NCBI GenBank assembly: GCA_013399305.1
Contig: VXAI01000115.1
Coordinates: forward strand, 1,032,120 to 1,096,119
Source of the DNA: Rostratula benghalensis
Lineage: Eukaryota; Chordata; Aves; Charadriiformes; Rostratulidae
Reading direction: 5' to 3'
Length of the DNA: 64,000 nt
Shown: one piece after another, positions 51,101-63,143 of the stretch
How positions within the stretch are numbered: position 1 is the first letter of the stretch
Layout: every line of letters starts with the position of its first letter
The notes under the pieces: generated by a model
What the model was told of the DNA's origin: nothing
Seen by the model: only the letters and a program-made list of their open reading frames with translations
The model's database searches: none
Made by a program: the position numbers and the translations under genes

Positions 51101-52044
51101 GAATATACTTCACATAATTGAAATGTTCTTTCTTTATTTTTCTTGAGAGAGCCCAAATAAGGCAGCCAAAGTCAACTTTTACAAACAGCACAGAAGACAA
51201 CACAATTTTGAGAGAGGATGCATCTCCCTTACTACTGTCTGAAGATCTTACACAGAAAACAGAAGGTATTACAGTAAACTATCAGTAATAAACAATCAGG
51301 TAGAGTTCTCAAAGTGGAAGAAAGGCTATTGATCTTCTCTTTTTCCCAGTCTAGGCAGAAGGGAAACAGCAGAAGGTGGCTGCACCAGGTGTTTTTGCGG
51401 TCCCTACTCCCCCCGGTCTCTTCTCACTCCTCCTTTCTCCTAGGACAGCCTGCTCCCTTCCCATGTTAAATCGTATCTTCATTTCAGCCTGAGGGCCTCC
51501 ACCTTTAATTCATACCCAAAAGGCGAGGGGAAGCAAGCAGACCTAGTGGATGTCCAAGGAACACAAATGCCAGCAGATCCATGTGATGGACACCACGATC
51601 GCAGCTCACATCCTACCCACCCACCCAGATCACCTACCCTGAAGCGATGGTGAGAGACAGCCATTTGCCACACAACCTCCCAAGGTTTCGTTTGCTTCTT
51701 GGACACACGTAAAACCTACATGAATGTGTTAAAGTAATAGTTCATGACTTCATAAAAGAGCATTCAGTAAAAAACCCCCAAATATTATTTGAGTCCAATG
51801 ACCTCTCTGGCTCTTTAGGGAAGTGTGAATGTGTTCTGTAAACACCACAAACCGATTAGTGTCAGCATATTTTGTTTACTGTGTTCAGCTACCTCGAGCA
51901 ATGACATACATGAGGAGTGAAACTCTCTTTTTAAAAAGTGCCACTGTCAAGGTATGTGTATTTAGAAATAAAATTATTCTGTCAGTGCTTCTTTTGGACC
52001 CGCAGGCTAGTGAGATCTGGCAGAGTATTAGTTGCACATACATT

Positions 52045-52061
52045 AAAAAAAAAAAAAAAAA
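52045..52061. repeat. Poly-A run (17)
   Basis: A 17-base A homopolymer without a recognised associated element. Confidence 0.9.
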
Positions 52062-52750
52062 TCTGTTAAGAGACCTTCACTTAATTCTCTGGATTCAGGG
52101 TCTACTATGGACCTAATGGAAATCCCCTGCTTTTTTAATGTAGCGTTTTGAAGATGCTTCTTAAGTGTTAATTACTGTTTCAAGTCAAACAGAAATGTGT
52201 ACAGAAATGGTTCATACGGTATCACTTACAATGGAGTTCCACAGTTTGTAACCATCCTGTTAATGCGAACAATATGAGAAACAAGAATGTGTTTCTTTTC
52301 TAAAAATTAATGTAATGGCCATCAGATTTCCAGTATTCACCGTATTCACCATTCTTCCTCTTTTAGTGAATCAAGAGCACATTCTGAACTGAATTAAACC
52401 CAGAGCTTTTATGCAAATGAATTTGAAACCCAAGAATGGAATTGGCTTTTGCCATCCATTAGCATGCTTCTGTGACACGTGAAAAATACTCTCCAAATTT
52501 CCATTAAGGAACTTGAGAATTTATCCTCCGTGCAGGGGCTGAAATGGAACACACCTCTAACTGTGGACAAGTGGAAGCCCATTAGCAGTTACTTTCATCA
52601 TCCATGAGATCAGCTGTGTGGAGATCACAGGAGAGCAGGGAGAAAAGCCACACAAAGGAGAAAAATATAATTGTTTGTAAAATATTCCCTTTTATGTCAT
52701 ACGATGCCCACTAAATAATTAATTACAAATACATCAGCTGCTGTTAAAGG

Positions 52751-52767
52751 AAAAAAAAAAAAAAAAA
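52751..52767. repeat. Poly-A run (17)
   Basis: A 17-base A homopolymer that leads into a purine-rich stretch (to about 52805). Confidence 0.9.
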
Positions 52768-54399
52768 GAACAGAGCAGGGGGATGAAGAAGGAAAGGAAG
52801 GGGGGAAATCAATGAAAAGCTCACAAACGTAGTTAATAAAAAAAGTACAAGAAGGACTACTATTCAAAACTGCTCAGGTTAAACGCTGAAGAAAGCATTG
52901 CCAGCAGCAATTGCCTGCAGGCATCCCATGCATGATTAGTGACTTGGTGCCACAGAAACCGCTGTGTTGAAGAAACCCTCTGACCTGAGGATCTTGACAC
53001 CAGGAGCTAATTGCAAACCGTGTAATCGCCTGTTCCAGATGGCTCTGTTGCATAAAGCCACGCTGCCTGCGCCTGGTTTTCCACAGCAATGGCACCATAC
53101 AGGTCAGAAGGAGTCTGCATTAATTACTCCCCATTGTGAGCATCACCAAAAATTCGTAGTGGTTTTTGGATTCCATCTGTAAATAAAAATTTCCATTAAA
53201 ATGCCTTGGAGGAAAACACCCTTCTCCTAGTTAAATATGTGAATTACAGATAAATACCCTTCCTGTCAACGTGAGTTTATGTGAATATAAAATGAGGTTT
53301 TCAAAAAATACTGCACATAAAATATGAATGTCTTTATTCTGGGAGAAAAAAAAATAATCATTTCTGTGGAAGAGTCACTCTCCTTTACCCACTCCCCGGC
53401 TATAGCAGAGACAGGCAATACATATTTTTGAGATTTCACATTGCCACGGATTGATCTCTTTCACATTACGTGCGAGACAGCTGATAACTTGCTACCTGAA
53501 AGGCAACTGTATGGGTAGAAAACCACCCGAAAAGGGGAAATGGCTCAGACAAGAGAGTTCACAGTGGTTAACCTCCTGGAACACATTAGCTACACCAACT
53601 CCCAGTTGCCCAGACTAAACAACCCTGAAAACCTCTTGATTTTATTCACTAACAGGAAATGATTCAGATACAGTTCTGCAAAGGCAGTCAACAAGAAGAG
53701 GTAAATTACACACACTCGCTGTATTACATTTTACCATGAAACAATCGAGTATAAAAATTATTCAGCTCTGGTGTAATTTCTTCTTCCTTCCTTTTAGTGT
53801 TTTGCCCTCGGTTGGCACATCTAAAATATAAATTGTGATGCTTTTATCTTATAGCTCAATACACATCACCTAATGTTTTTTAAAACACACATATCCTACA
53901 GACTCCTGACAGAGCAATGCATCACCAGGTGTGAGAGAGAGAGAGACAGAAACTGGCATCTCTTACAGAGAATGGTGCCTGCATATAAATAGTAATGAAA
54001 ACCAAAGTGCTGTTTGGGGTCTGAGACTATGAACAGAGAGACTTTCTTTTTCCTTTAGAGATTTCTTTTCATACGGGAGATTTACTTACCAACATAAAAG
54101 TTACACACACATCACCGAACCAGCACGTAAAAGGTTCAAAATCTTTTCTGGCTTCACAACTCATCCTAACTGCTCTACGAAGCACAGCCGCAGTCACAAA
54201 ACCAAACTCACCCCCACCATCCCTTGTCCAACTAAGTAGGACCAAGAGCAGCAGAGCAGTCCTGTTACCTGAAAATGAAGTCAACCTCCTTCCTCCTGCA
54301 TTTATCCATACAAATGAAACAGCCTGACTTCAGGTTGAACTTTCATGATAAGGCATAGAGTTCATACATTTTGCAAAATTTTAACTATATTGCCCCTAT

Positions 54400-54415
54400 G
54401 TATACCCGGGTATAC
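54400..54415. repeat. Perfect 16-base palindrome centred on CCCGGG
   Basis: gtatacccgggtatac equals its own reverse complement. Function unknown; possibly chance. Confidence 0.85.
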
Positions 54416-57400
54416 TTACAGCTCAGCCACACAGAGCAGGCAGAGGAATGACATTTGGGAGAAGCCCCCTGCATTCTTTCAGGTTTTGCTGGTCAAACGC
54501 CACCTAATATGTTGACTTCATTATCAGACACCTGGAGCGCTGCTGTGATCACAGACAAACTAGAGACCCAACGGCCCTTCCTTGTCATCAACTCCAGATA
54601 TCGTTGATGGAGACTACTGGCAATCATTTCCCTTTGTCCTTTTGATAAAAAAGTCACAAAGGTCCCAGTAAAACACTTTTCATGGCCCATCACCATTAAG
54701 GTTTTAATTAAGAGCTGCAACCATGTGCTTATGCCCCATGCAGCCAGGCAGAACCCATGTTCAGGTTAGCTCTTCTAAGGCAACTTCTGGAGCTCTTCAC
54801 GCCAGCAAAGACCTGCCTAACTAGTGGTGGGTCTGTCAGGGGGAGCTGTCTGGCTGAGCAATTTGACCTCAAACACAACACCAAGGGCCACAAAAGGGTA
54901 AGAAAGCAGCAATTTGCCTAGTCACATGCTGAAACTTGCTGGGAACCAGTCACTCTTCAAAGACAAGGGAGGAGGCATCTCACAAAATACCAGCTTGTGA
55001 CAATTTTAAAATATGGGTTTTTCATTGTCCAAATTCCCACAGCTGGAGAGATGACGCTGGGTAGGGAGCAACACAGCATACCCTGATGCTAGAACCCCTT
55101 GCATGTCAGGCTGGCATACTCTGTTCCCATGCTCTCGTCAAATGGATTCCCAGCTGGGAGAGAAGGTCTCTGTGATATCTGGGTATACTCTATTTCCTAG
55201 GGTCTCCCAGGAATTTTACCAACATTTTTCCATGCCATTCTAGGGATCTATAAACACTAGTAAGTCCCTTCCTGTTCTTTCTATTATCTTTGAGTTTAGG
55301 TCTTAGATGCTGGTAAGTGCCTTGTGTAGCCTCTGCTGAATCAGGCCATGAGCAAGCAAGTATTTCATGGATCTTTCCAGAATGACCTTTATTTTTTGCC
55401 CAGTTGTCTCCCACAAGAAAAAGCTGAAAGTGATGACCACATGCTCCCATGTATGTATACAGCACTAGAAAACATGGGCCAAAAATGATTTATTGCCTTA
55501 CCTGACTTTGAAGAGCAAGAAAAGGGTCACATGAACTGGTGGCAGGAACCAGGAGTGACAAGGGCCCTGCCAGAGCACAGTGTCAGTGTCACCCCTGAGG
55601 AAGGAGCAGTACCTGACACCACCCAACGCACCATGCACACCAAGGCCCTCACTGACAAAATGGCTGCAACTGCTAGGTAGGATTACTATACACCAGGCAT
55701 CCTGCAAGCAAACTTCTGAGTAAGTCATCTGGTTAAAGCAAGGCTTAATTTTGGGACATTTTCCTAAAAATAACCGTGACTTGGCTCGAAACACCACATG
55801 ATGAGGCCAAGAGGCATGTATGACTGCAGCTAAACATGTCTGTGAATAAAGGCACCCACAGCAAACACCATAACAGGGCAGAGAGGGAGGAAGCACCACA
55901 GGGGCATGTATAGTTCAGCCAGTCTCCATCAGAGACATGAAAGCCACCTGCCAACAGGGCAGGGGACAAGGCAGCCACAGCTCAAGCTGCCATATTTGAA
56001 AGGTGGTGTCTGGTGCAGGATTGTTCCACAGAGAGGTTGTTCTCTGCTTGCACAGGAGATCGAGAAATGAAATTCAGTGACGGGCACTCCCCAGCGATGG
56101 GGGCGGGGAGGACAAGGATGATGCTGCAGTTGTTTGGTTCACAGAGGTAACGCCACCCTTCTTCCCTGTTCCACTGTCCTCCCCCTGTGACAGCAGCACA
56201 GTAAGGGGCTGGGACCGGGACGCATGCCAAGCCAGTGACAGCCTCCAGTGTGCAGAAATGAATGATGACTGCCCTTGGGGGGTTACTGCTGGGCTGCACC
56301 TAAATGAGCTGCGTTATTAAAACAGCAGACCCTTTAAGTCCCACTGCCTGCACTGTGCCTTTCCCCTGCACATCCAGAACACTCCTTCTGTTTATCATCC
56401 TCCACCTGTTGCCAGCTGTAAAAGTTAAGTGTGATGTTTTCTAACACCATCCTAACATAAGTGCAGACAGTAAAAAACACAGTGCTAAAACCAGTTCCTC
56501 TATTTTTACCTTTCTTTCAGACTGGAAGTCACACAATTTGCTAACCATATGTTTTACAGGCCTTACTAGTCCTGTGGGGCTCACAGGACTCACCAAACCT
56601 AAAATTGAAGAGTATACTTACTTCTGAATTCTGCAACGCTTATGTTGTTCTATAAATCACTGCCTCCACTCCCTGGCTGCTCATCAGAAGCCAGGATTTT
56701 TTCACACCTGCAGCACGTAGGACTTTAAGACACAGCTACAGCAATTGTTATTGTGGGATGGTTTACCAAGGAAAAGAAGACACATGGGTGAAAGAACAGC
56801 TTTGACCTTTTTTTTTTTTTCTGTAAACACACAATCCAATCATTTTGCTAGATGGGGAACCTGGAAGGGGAAATCACCATGTTGGTCTTTAAGAATAACC
56901 TTTATACCTTCCAACCAGAACTTTCCTTCATATCTCCATTTCTTATGAATATTTCCGAAAGTAGGCCATATATAATTAAAGACACCTATGACACTTGTAA
57001 TGCTCATCCTCCCTGCAATAGCTGACAAAGAACAGTAACCCTGAAATTACATTTTACAGCCCTGCTTCTGCCCAACTCCTTCAGCTCCTCTCTTATGAAT
57101 TAGTCAAGTGGAAGACTTCATCCCTGTTCTTAAACAATTCCAGATAGGAGGACGCAAGCCACTGCAGCTTGTGTTGCTTTGTGCGAAATAGATGCAGACA
57201 GGTACAGCCCAAATGGAGTTCAGTAGCTACTCGGAGAAAATTATCTCTAACCTCAAGTCAGCCCTTTATTTCTGCAGAGGACACTTCAGACACGTGTTTA
57301 ATTGAGAACATGCTGCTATAGTTAACCACAGGCAAAACTGCTGTAACGGAGATTAACACAACTATGTATTTAAAGCCTCTGCTGAATTGGGGCCTTACAT

Positions 57401-58319
57401 GAGTACCTCACTTGGGAACGGGGAATTATCATCAGAATACCTGCATCTGTAATAGACCACTGGAAACTGCTTTCAAAATTGCTTCTGAAATACTCTGTTT
57501 TCAACATCCTATTATCAACTCTACTTGGGAAGCAATGGATTTAATTTAGAGAAACAGTGCAGCAAAACAGATGGGCTGTGTGTCACTTCTGGGCTCCTTC
57601 AAGACCTGTTTCCTTCCTGTATTTTGAGAAAACTCACTAATACCAAAGGGAACAATAGTTATGAACCCCATATGCTTTGAATACATAAAACACCTATATT
57701 CGAGTCCTAAAGCTGTTTGGCAAGTCCTTCTTACTTCTGTTTCTGAGGGAAACTGGACTGTAAGACTTTGTGACCTCTTTGTTTATCATATTCATCCATT
57801 CAATACTACTGACAAAGTGACTGATTTCTTTGATGGCTTGAGATGAGCCTTGCCAAGTTAAATAAAGGGCTCCCTGCTATTAATCTGCTCTGCTAAGGTC
57901 TCTTATTTGGCTGAACCTGTTTGTTGAACGACTATAATAGCTATAAATACGTCAGATTAACTCACAGTAGACCCAAAGCAAAGAGAAGCTATAAATTTTC
58001 AGGACAGGTGACAATTTCCAAAGTCTGAAGGGAAAGCAAGACTCTCACAGCTAAGCGGCTGGAGTGATGGTTACACTTTCCAGCTCTGCTTTCAGTTGCC
58101 AACACCACAGGTATGAACATCAAAAAGCACACCCATCCAAGAAACTAGCCAAAAACATCTTTTAAAGATTAACAAAGAGGGATGCAACTGTTAACATTGC
58201 AAGAGCAATGGGTCTACAGTATTAAGGACTCCTTACTTCTGAAGCCACTGTCTTCACTGCTGTGACCTGGCAGAGCCTCTCTTGCACTGATTTGTTGTTC
58301 AGTATCTCTGTTCACGTTC

Positions 58320-58412
58320 CTGGGCAACCAGTGGCCCTGCTACAGCAGAGGGACTGGACCAGATGCCCTCCAGAGGTTCCTGCCAACCTCAACCAGTCTG
58401 TGATTCTGTGAT
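58320..58412 (+). mobile_element. CR1 LINE 3' end
   Basis: 'ctgctacagcagagggactgg', then 'accagatgccctccagaggttcc', 'tgccaacctcaaccagtctg' and 'tgattctgtgatc' is the plus-strand CR1 tail of the subfamily with CTCCAGAGGTCCC in place of CTTTAAGGTCCC. About 90 bases remain, including the complete 3' octamer-type end. Confidence 0.85.
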
Positions 58413-59237
58413 CTACCAATAACATACAGGGACACAGTCTTCATATTCAGACCCAGATCTTCCTACACAGCCCAGGAGACAAATTGGCTGCTTTTCTGGT
58501 GCCTTTTCAGTACCTCCTTCCAGGTCCCTGCTAAAGACCCTTTTGGCTGGTTTTATTCTACCAGTGTGCATGTTCCTCAATGCACCCTGTAGTCCTGGAA
58601 CCAACATGGCTGAGCTGCAAACCCAGGGATATCACATCCTCCTTCTGTTCCTTCATAAAAAAGCACTTTATAAGAAGTATTGAATGTAGATAACTCTATC
58701 ATTTATCCTTAGCTCATTTAGAAGGCTCTAGGGCATTAAATAAGCCAATAGTAGGAAATAATTTTAGAAATATTAATAGTATACATTGCAGCTTAGCAAA
58801 GCTATGTGTTGAAGTTATAGCCTGTGTATACCCAGCTCAACTTTAATCACTCCAGTAGGAAAGGAGACAATCAAAATATGATTCAGAAGAAAGAAATGAG
58901 CCAGAGCCTTTCCACTGGCAAATATAAGAAAACCAGATTGATCACAAACAGCCAAGAGAGAGATTTGCATGCCTTGTACGGAAGGAGGAATAGACTATTC
59001 ATATTAGCTACAGATGAACTTGTTTGTCTTAGCAGACAATTTCCTATCAGTAATGCTGGTTATTTTTACGGGTAAAATGGCAATGTTTTATATTGAAATA
59101 AAATAACCAAAAAAAAGGTTTCATTCTGAGGCACTGAGTTGAAGTAAGAGCAACATTTCCTTCACAATAGCCTGACCACTTGCTATCAATCTTCAAAGAA
59201 AAATACAGCTCTAGAATCAAAACATTTATATTCTTCC
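58413..59237. other. Non-coding stretch, nothing recognised
   Basis: No gene is recognised. On the minus strand an AATAAA hexamer lies near 58553-58560, about 0.7 kb beyond the stop of the exon candidate at 59238-59494, which could serve that candidate if it is real. Confidence 0.45.
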
Positions 59238-59494
59238 TCATTTGTTTTCCTTCTTGCTACAGGAGCTGATTTGCCGGATGTTGGTTAGCAGATGAGCAGT
59301 TTCCAATGATGTGGCTCCTTTGGACCTGTACTGCTGATACACATGGTATTTAAGGGCTACTGGTCCAGCACAGAACTTCTGGGCAGCAATTCCCAACCGT
59401 TTTAGAGGGATAAATGATAGCCCCATCAGGAACACCACGAAAGAAAACGCGAGAAAGCTGCAGCAGGATAGGGATTTATTCCCTCTGGACTTTT
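59238..59494 (-). CDS. Candidate terminal exon, membrane-segment peptide (unidentified)
   Basis: Read on the minus strand, a pyrimidine-rich tract ending in 'cacctcccag' is followed by about 85 codons to a TGA at 59240-59238. The peptide begins KSRGNKSLS, has one strongly hydrophobic segment (SFLAFSFVVFLMGLSFIPL), then a basic, hydrophilic tail (KYHVYQQYRSK, ETAHLLTNIRQ, CSKKENK). That order is what a single- or multi-pass membrane protein with a cytoplasmic C-terminus would show. The frame also stays open upstream to 59531, where an ATG occurs. I cannot assign a family, and no upstream exon is confirmed. A chance frame in A+T-rich DNA would rarely give this clean organisation, but it remains possible. 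Confidence 0.35.
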
Positions 59495-60765
59495 CTGGGA
59501 GGTGTTCAACAGAAGAGGGCGGTGCAGGCACAAATGAACATCTCTCAAGAAATAATTACAGCATCCTTAATCATAGGTGTCAATGAGAGAAACCACTTTG
59601 GTGTCCCTTCTTCTGGGTTCTCTGAAGGACTGCATACTCCATAGGTGGAGTTTACTCTGGACAAGTATTGATTTACAGCAAAGTTATATTTTTACTAAAA
59701 CTGTCCTATAAACAACACCATCTGTTAGAGGAAAGAAACAATTGTTTTTTTTTAAACATTTCTCCTTTCCTGCTCAAATTAATAGAAACAAGTTTTCAGG
59801 GAAATTTATAGGAGCCTACAGGAAACAAAGGGACACAGACTCTTATTTTGCCACACACACACTTTAATTAATCAGTTGTCTAACACTAGCAATAATCTCC
59901 TATACCATGGATAAAAGAAATGGTTAGCATTTTGCAAACTTAATAAACATGTCCTGTTTTCCCATGCCCATCTAAGGGCATCAGTTTCCTGTATTGGACA
60001 AACATAATGAGAACTCCCCAATATTTTCTCTGCTGCAGTGGACACCAGAAAGGAGGATCACCTTTCAAGTCCTCAGAAAACCAAAGTGGTTTCTTTTTCA
60101 AGTCTTCCATGAGGGCCAGGGAAGAAATTATTGTTAAAAAATGTATTAAGGTCAGCAGAGACAGTATCATGATTTCCATGTTTTCTGTCTTCTCCAGACA
60201 TGGAGTGATTGCTTCTAACAATACAGAACAAAGTACTATTTAGCAAGGGAAGTAAATTGAGGCTGTGCTTCATCTTTTTCCTTTGCCAACACAATGGAGC
60301 TGTCAGTAATACAACCTTGAATGTGTTCATTTTCACATATTAACCCTTTCAGCCCTGTTAAATATAAGCAATCTTTTTGTCTCAAGGGGGAGAAAGTGCA
60401 TTTTAAACTCCTGAAACAATGGAGAACAAAAATTTTAATTAAAGTTTTCTTTGTACACGTGCACGGATAACCCTCCTTTTAGCAAAGAACAGCCCTTTTT
60501 AAAATTAAAGTTATCATGCTGAAATGATTAACATAACTCCTGGGAAAAATGCATAATCTTTGCATATCAAATGCCAGAATGACTAAGTGAACGATGTTTA
60601 ATAAATATTATGTTTTCCTTCAAGTTCCTACACTCAGTTAATCACGCACTGATAGGCAAAAAATACTTTTAAAGCAACTTAAGCATTTTAAATTTAACTG
60701 GCATCCTGGTCTTTGCGGGTCCCTGAAGGTCTCAAATCTTCCCTCCTTGGGATGCGAGCCAGCAG
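59495..60765. other. Non-coding stretch between exon candidates
   Basis: No feature is recognised. A 93-codon minus-strand frame (59940-60221) includes a hydrophobic run (IMILSLLTLIHFLTIISSLAL) and lies 0.4 kb upstream, in transcription order, of the minus-strand exon candidate. I could not define splice sites for it, so it is only mentioned. Confidence 0.4.
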
Positions 60766-60915
60766 GAATAACTTACTGGAAGAGATTGGGACTCTCAGAT
60801 CAACAGTGCTTTTCCACAGCTGCCAAGTCCTGCTGCTCTTAGCTGGATCGCTGAGTGCATTCGTCTGCATTGAGAGAGGCTGGCTGGTACTGATTTTTAT
60901 TCCATTGTGGGGCAG
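60766..60915 (+). CDS. Candidate internal exon, hydrophobic peptide with FIPLW
   Basis: An open segment of 150 bases lies between a 'cttccctccttgggatgcgagccagcag' acceptor-like sequence and a 'ggggcag|gtgagg' donor-like sequence. Its length is a multiple of three. It encodes NNLLEEIGTLRS followed by a hydrophobic stretch and ends in GWLVLIFIPLWG. A W-x-LIFIP-x-W-like motif after a hydrophobic helix occurs in the small TMEM60/TMEM185-type membrane proteins, but the similarity here is short and made from memory of the family pattern. It would run opposite to the candidate at 59238-59494. It may be chance. Confidence 0.22.
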
Positions 60916-63143
60916 GTGAGGCATTTTCAGTGGGTGCCTGGGCCAGCTGAGGGTTTATACTGTTTGATTCCCACTGAACTGGCACCCATTTGTTAGTTGG
61001 TTTGACCCCAGAATCTGGCCCCTGGCTGATGCCTTATTTCAGGGTATCAATAATTTTGACATGCAGGGGAGAGAATTTACAAGTGGAAATTCAGAAAATG
61101 CTAAGCCCTACCCCTGTTTTTTTGAGGCACACCTTTTCAAGTTTGACTGTTTATCAGGCTTGCTTAAAATCAAATCTCAGCCCCTCTCAATACCCAACAG
61201 GGTGAGCAAAAAATTGTTTACTTTATCATTAGTTGTTTTGCACACTTAGCAAGAAGATTTAAATGTCACTCCAAAAGAAGAAAGTTGATCAGAAAGTTAC
61301 CATGGGTTCGTGATTCTGCACAGGTGAAAGGAAGATCCAAAAGTAAGAGCAACATGATTTGAGTCAGTCTCCTGTATTTATCACCACATCTCCGCCCTGG
61401 GAACAGCTACTTTCAGCCTTCAATTCACAGTAAACATAACAACAATCAAAGGATGCTAAAAGTCCTTCAGCCCAATTAGGGTATATGTTGATCTGTAACA
61501 TCTTCCAGTCCCTCACCTCTCATCCAAAATTCAAGGTGCACTTGCATCCCAGTTGCAATGGTCCTTAGCCTTAACTACTGCTTGTCTATGAGGTCTTTTA
61601 CCCTGGGAGACTGGCCCTCATCTAGGCAGTCACATTAAGAGACATATATCATCTTTAAAAAAAAAAATAATATAAGCAAGTTATGAGCACAGTTGTGCCA
61701 TTTGGCAGCTAAGGATATAGCAGCTGTATTTAAAAGTAGCCACGAACATCCAGTGAAAGCAAATTAATTATTTAGATATATTTATAGGACTTACAGGGCA
61801 ACTGAAGCCAAAACCAGCTAATTGAAATCCTGATAACAGACTGAAGCCTGCACTAGATCCTATACTGTGAAATGCAAAGTCTTTATTAAATAAAGCCATT
61901 AAGGAGGATGATAATCCCTGTGGCCTTAAATATGAATAAGGTGCAATGTAAATAATAAAAGACAAAAATCCAATTTTCATGCAGTGAACTTTCAAATACT
62001 CTGCTGTTTCCATTAAATTACCTTTTATTCAACATATTGTAATGGCACCAAGGGCACATCAGGCTTCCTTGTAATACAATTATTGTTCAGCATAAAAACT
62101 GGTTTTTAACTTGAAACAGAAATGTGAAATATTTTATTTGGCTTCTCTCACATGTCAAATGACATGAAAATCGAGAACAAAAGCTTCATAGATGCAATAA
62201 AAGAGAAAATAAGCAAAGGAAAAATAAACACATGCAAACAAAAAGGAACCAGAATGTGAAGACAAAAGAAAGAAACAGGGTACATAATAGTAGTTTTCCA
62301 GTTAATTTTGCAGCAATTTAATACTAAGAAATAGAACAGAAAAATAATTTCAGTAACTAAAGTAACTAAACTTGGATATAGGCCAGATGGAGCTGAAGCA
62401 CACTGTAAAGGAGGTGAAACTCATCAAAGCTCTTTAACCAGGACTAAATCTGGTGTGAAATATCTGTCATGCTCCTTCCAAACATGAGGATGACGGCAAG
62501 AGCTTGAGCGCATCAAGTGCCACAACAACACAGTGCTCGAGTCTGGAGGCGTGCGATCTCTCCTTGGCTCTGCCGTGCTAGTAGCGGGTCTCTTTGGACG
62601 TGCTTTAACTTCTCATCTACAAAGGGAGCAGTGATATTTACTGTTTGCTATAAACCATTCTGTGGAGTTAAGAAATACTAACTAAAGATACTTCTATTTA
62701 TTATTTATTAAAGAACAGGAAATGTAGCATAAGGTCAAGAATTTACTATTATTGTTCAGAAACAGAATATCCCTATTGGGAAATATAAACAATACATTAA
62801 GGATGAGACTGTATTTGCTATGGATGTCAAACAATTGTTCCACTATAAACCTTTCTGCAAATCAAAATAATTCCTCCAGCAAAGCTGCAATGAAATAAAG
62901 CGAAGAGAATGACTTTGTATTTATTCAGTTCTATATTCAATTGGAAGCATTATACCCAAAGAAACCCTTCAGCACAACAATGCAATTTTCCTTATAGCAT
63001 CTTCACTGCATTAAGATGTTTGAGGAATCATCAGTAGAGATCTGTAACCTCTCAAAACACATAAACATTCATTTTACAGTATTTACTTTTCACTGTCTGG
63101 ATCTGTGTCTGCCACGTCCTGTTTTCTGTGCCCATTCTTTGGT
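60916..63143. other. Non-coding stretch, nothing recognised
   Basis: No gene or interspersed repeat is recognised. Open frames are under 82 codons. Confidence 0.5.

Larger units (their letters stand above)
44121..58319. other. Long non-coding stretch
   Basis: About 14 kb without a recognised gene. It contains a (CATA)n patch (44827-44844), A runs at 45150-45170, 52045-52061 and 52751-52767, a GA patch near 53935-53946, a 16-base palindrome (54400-54415) and a T run (56808-56820). Frames of 131-141 codons at 45482-45907 (+) and 55498-55899 (-) lack domains and supporting context. The segment 52380-53170 is a candidate conserved non-coding region on appearance only. Confidence 0.5.

Noticed and set aside
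55190..55899. Minus-strand frames of 91 and 133 codons, considered as a retroviral or LINE remnant
   Set aside because: No reverse-transcriptase, zinc-knuckle, protease or integrase motif could be seen, and no LTR-like repeats flank the region.
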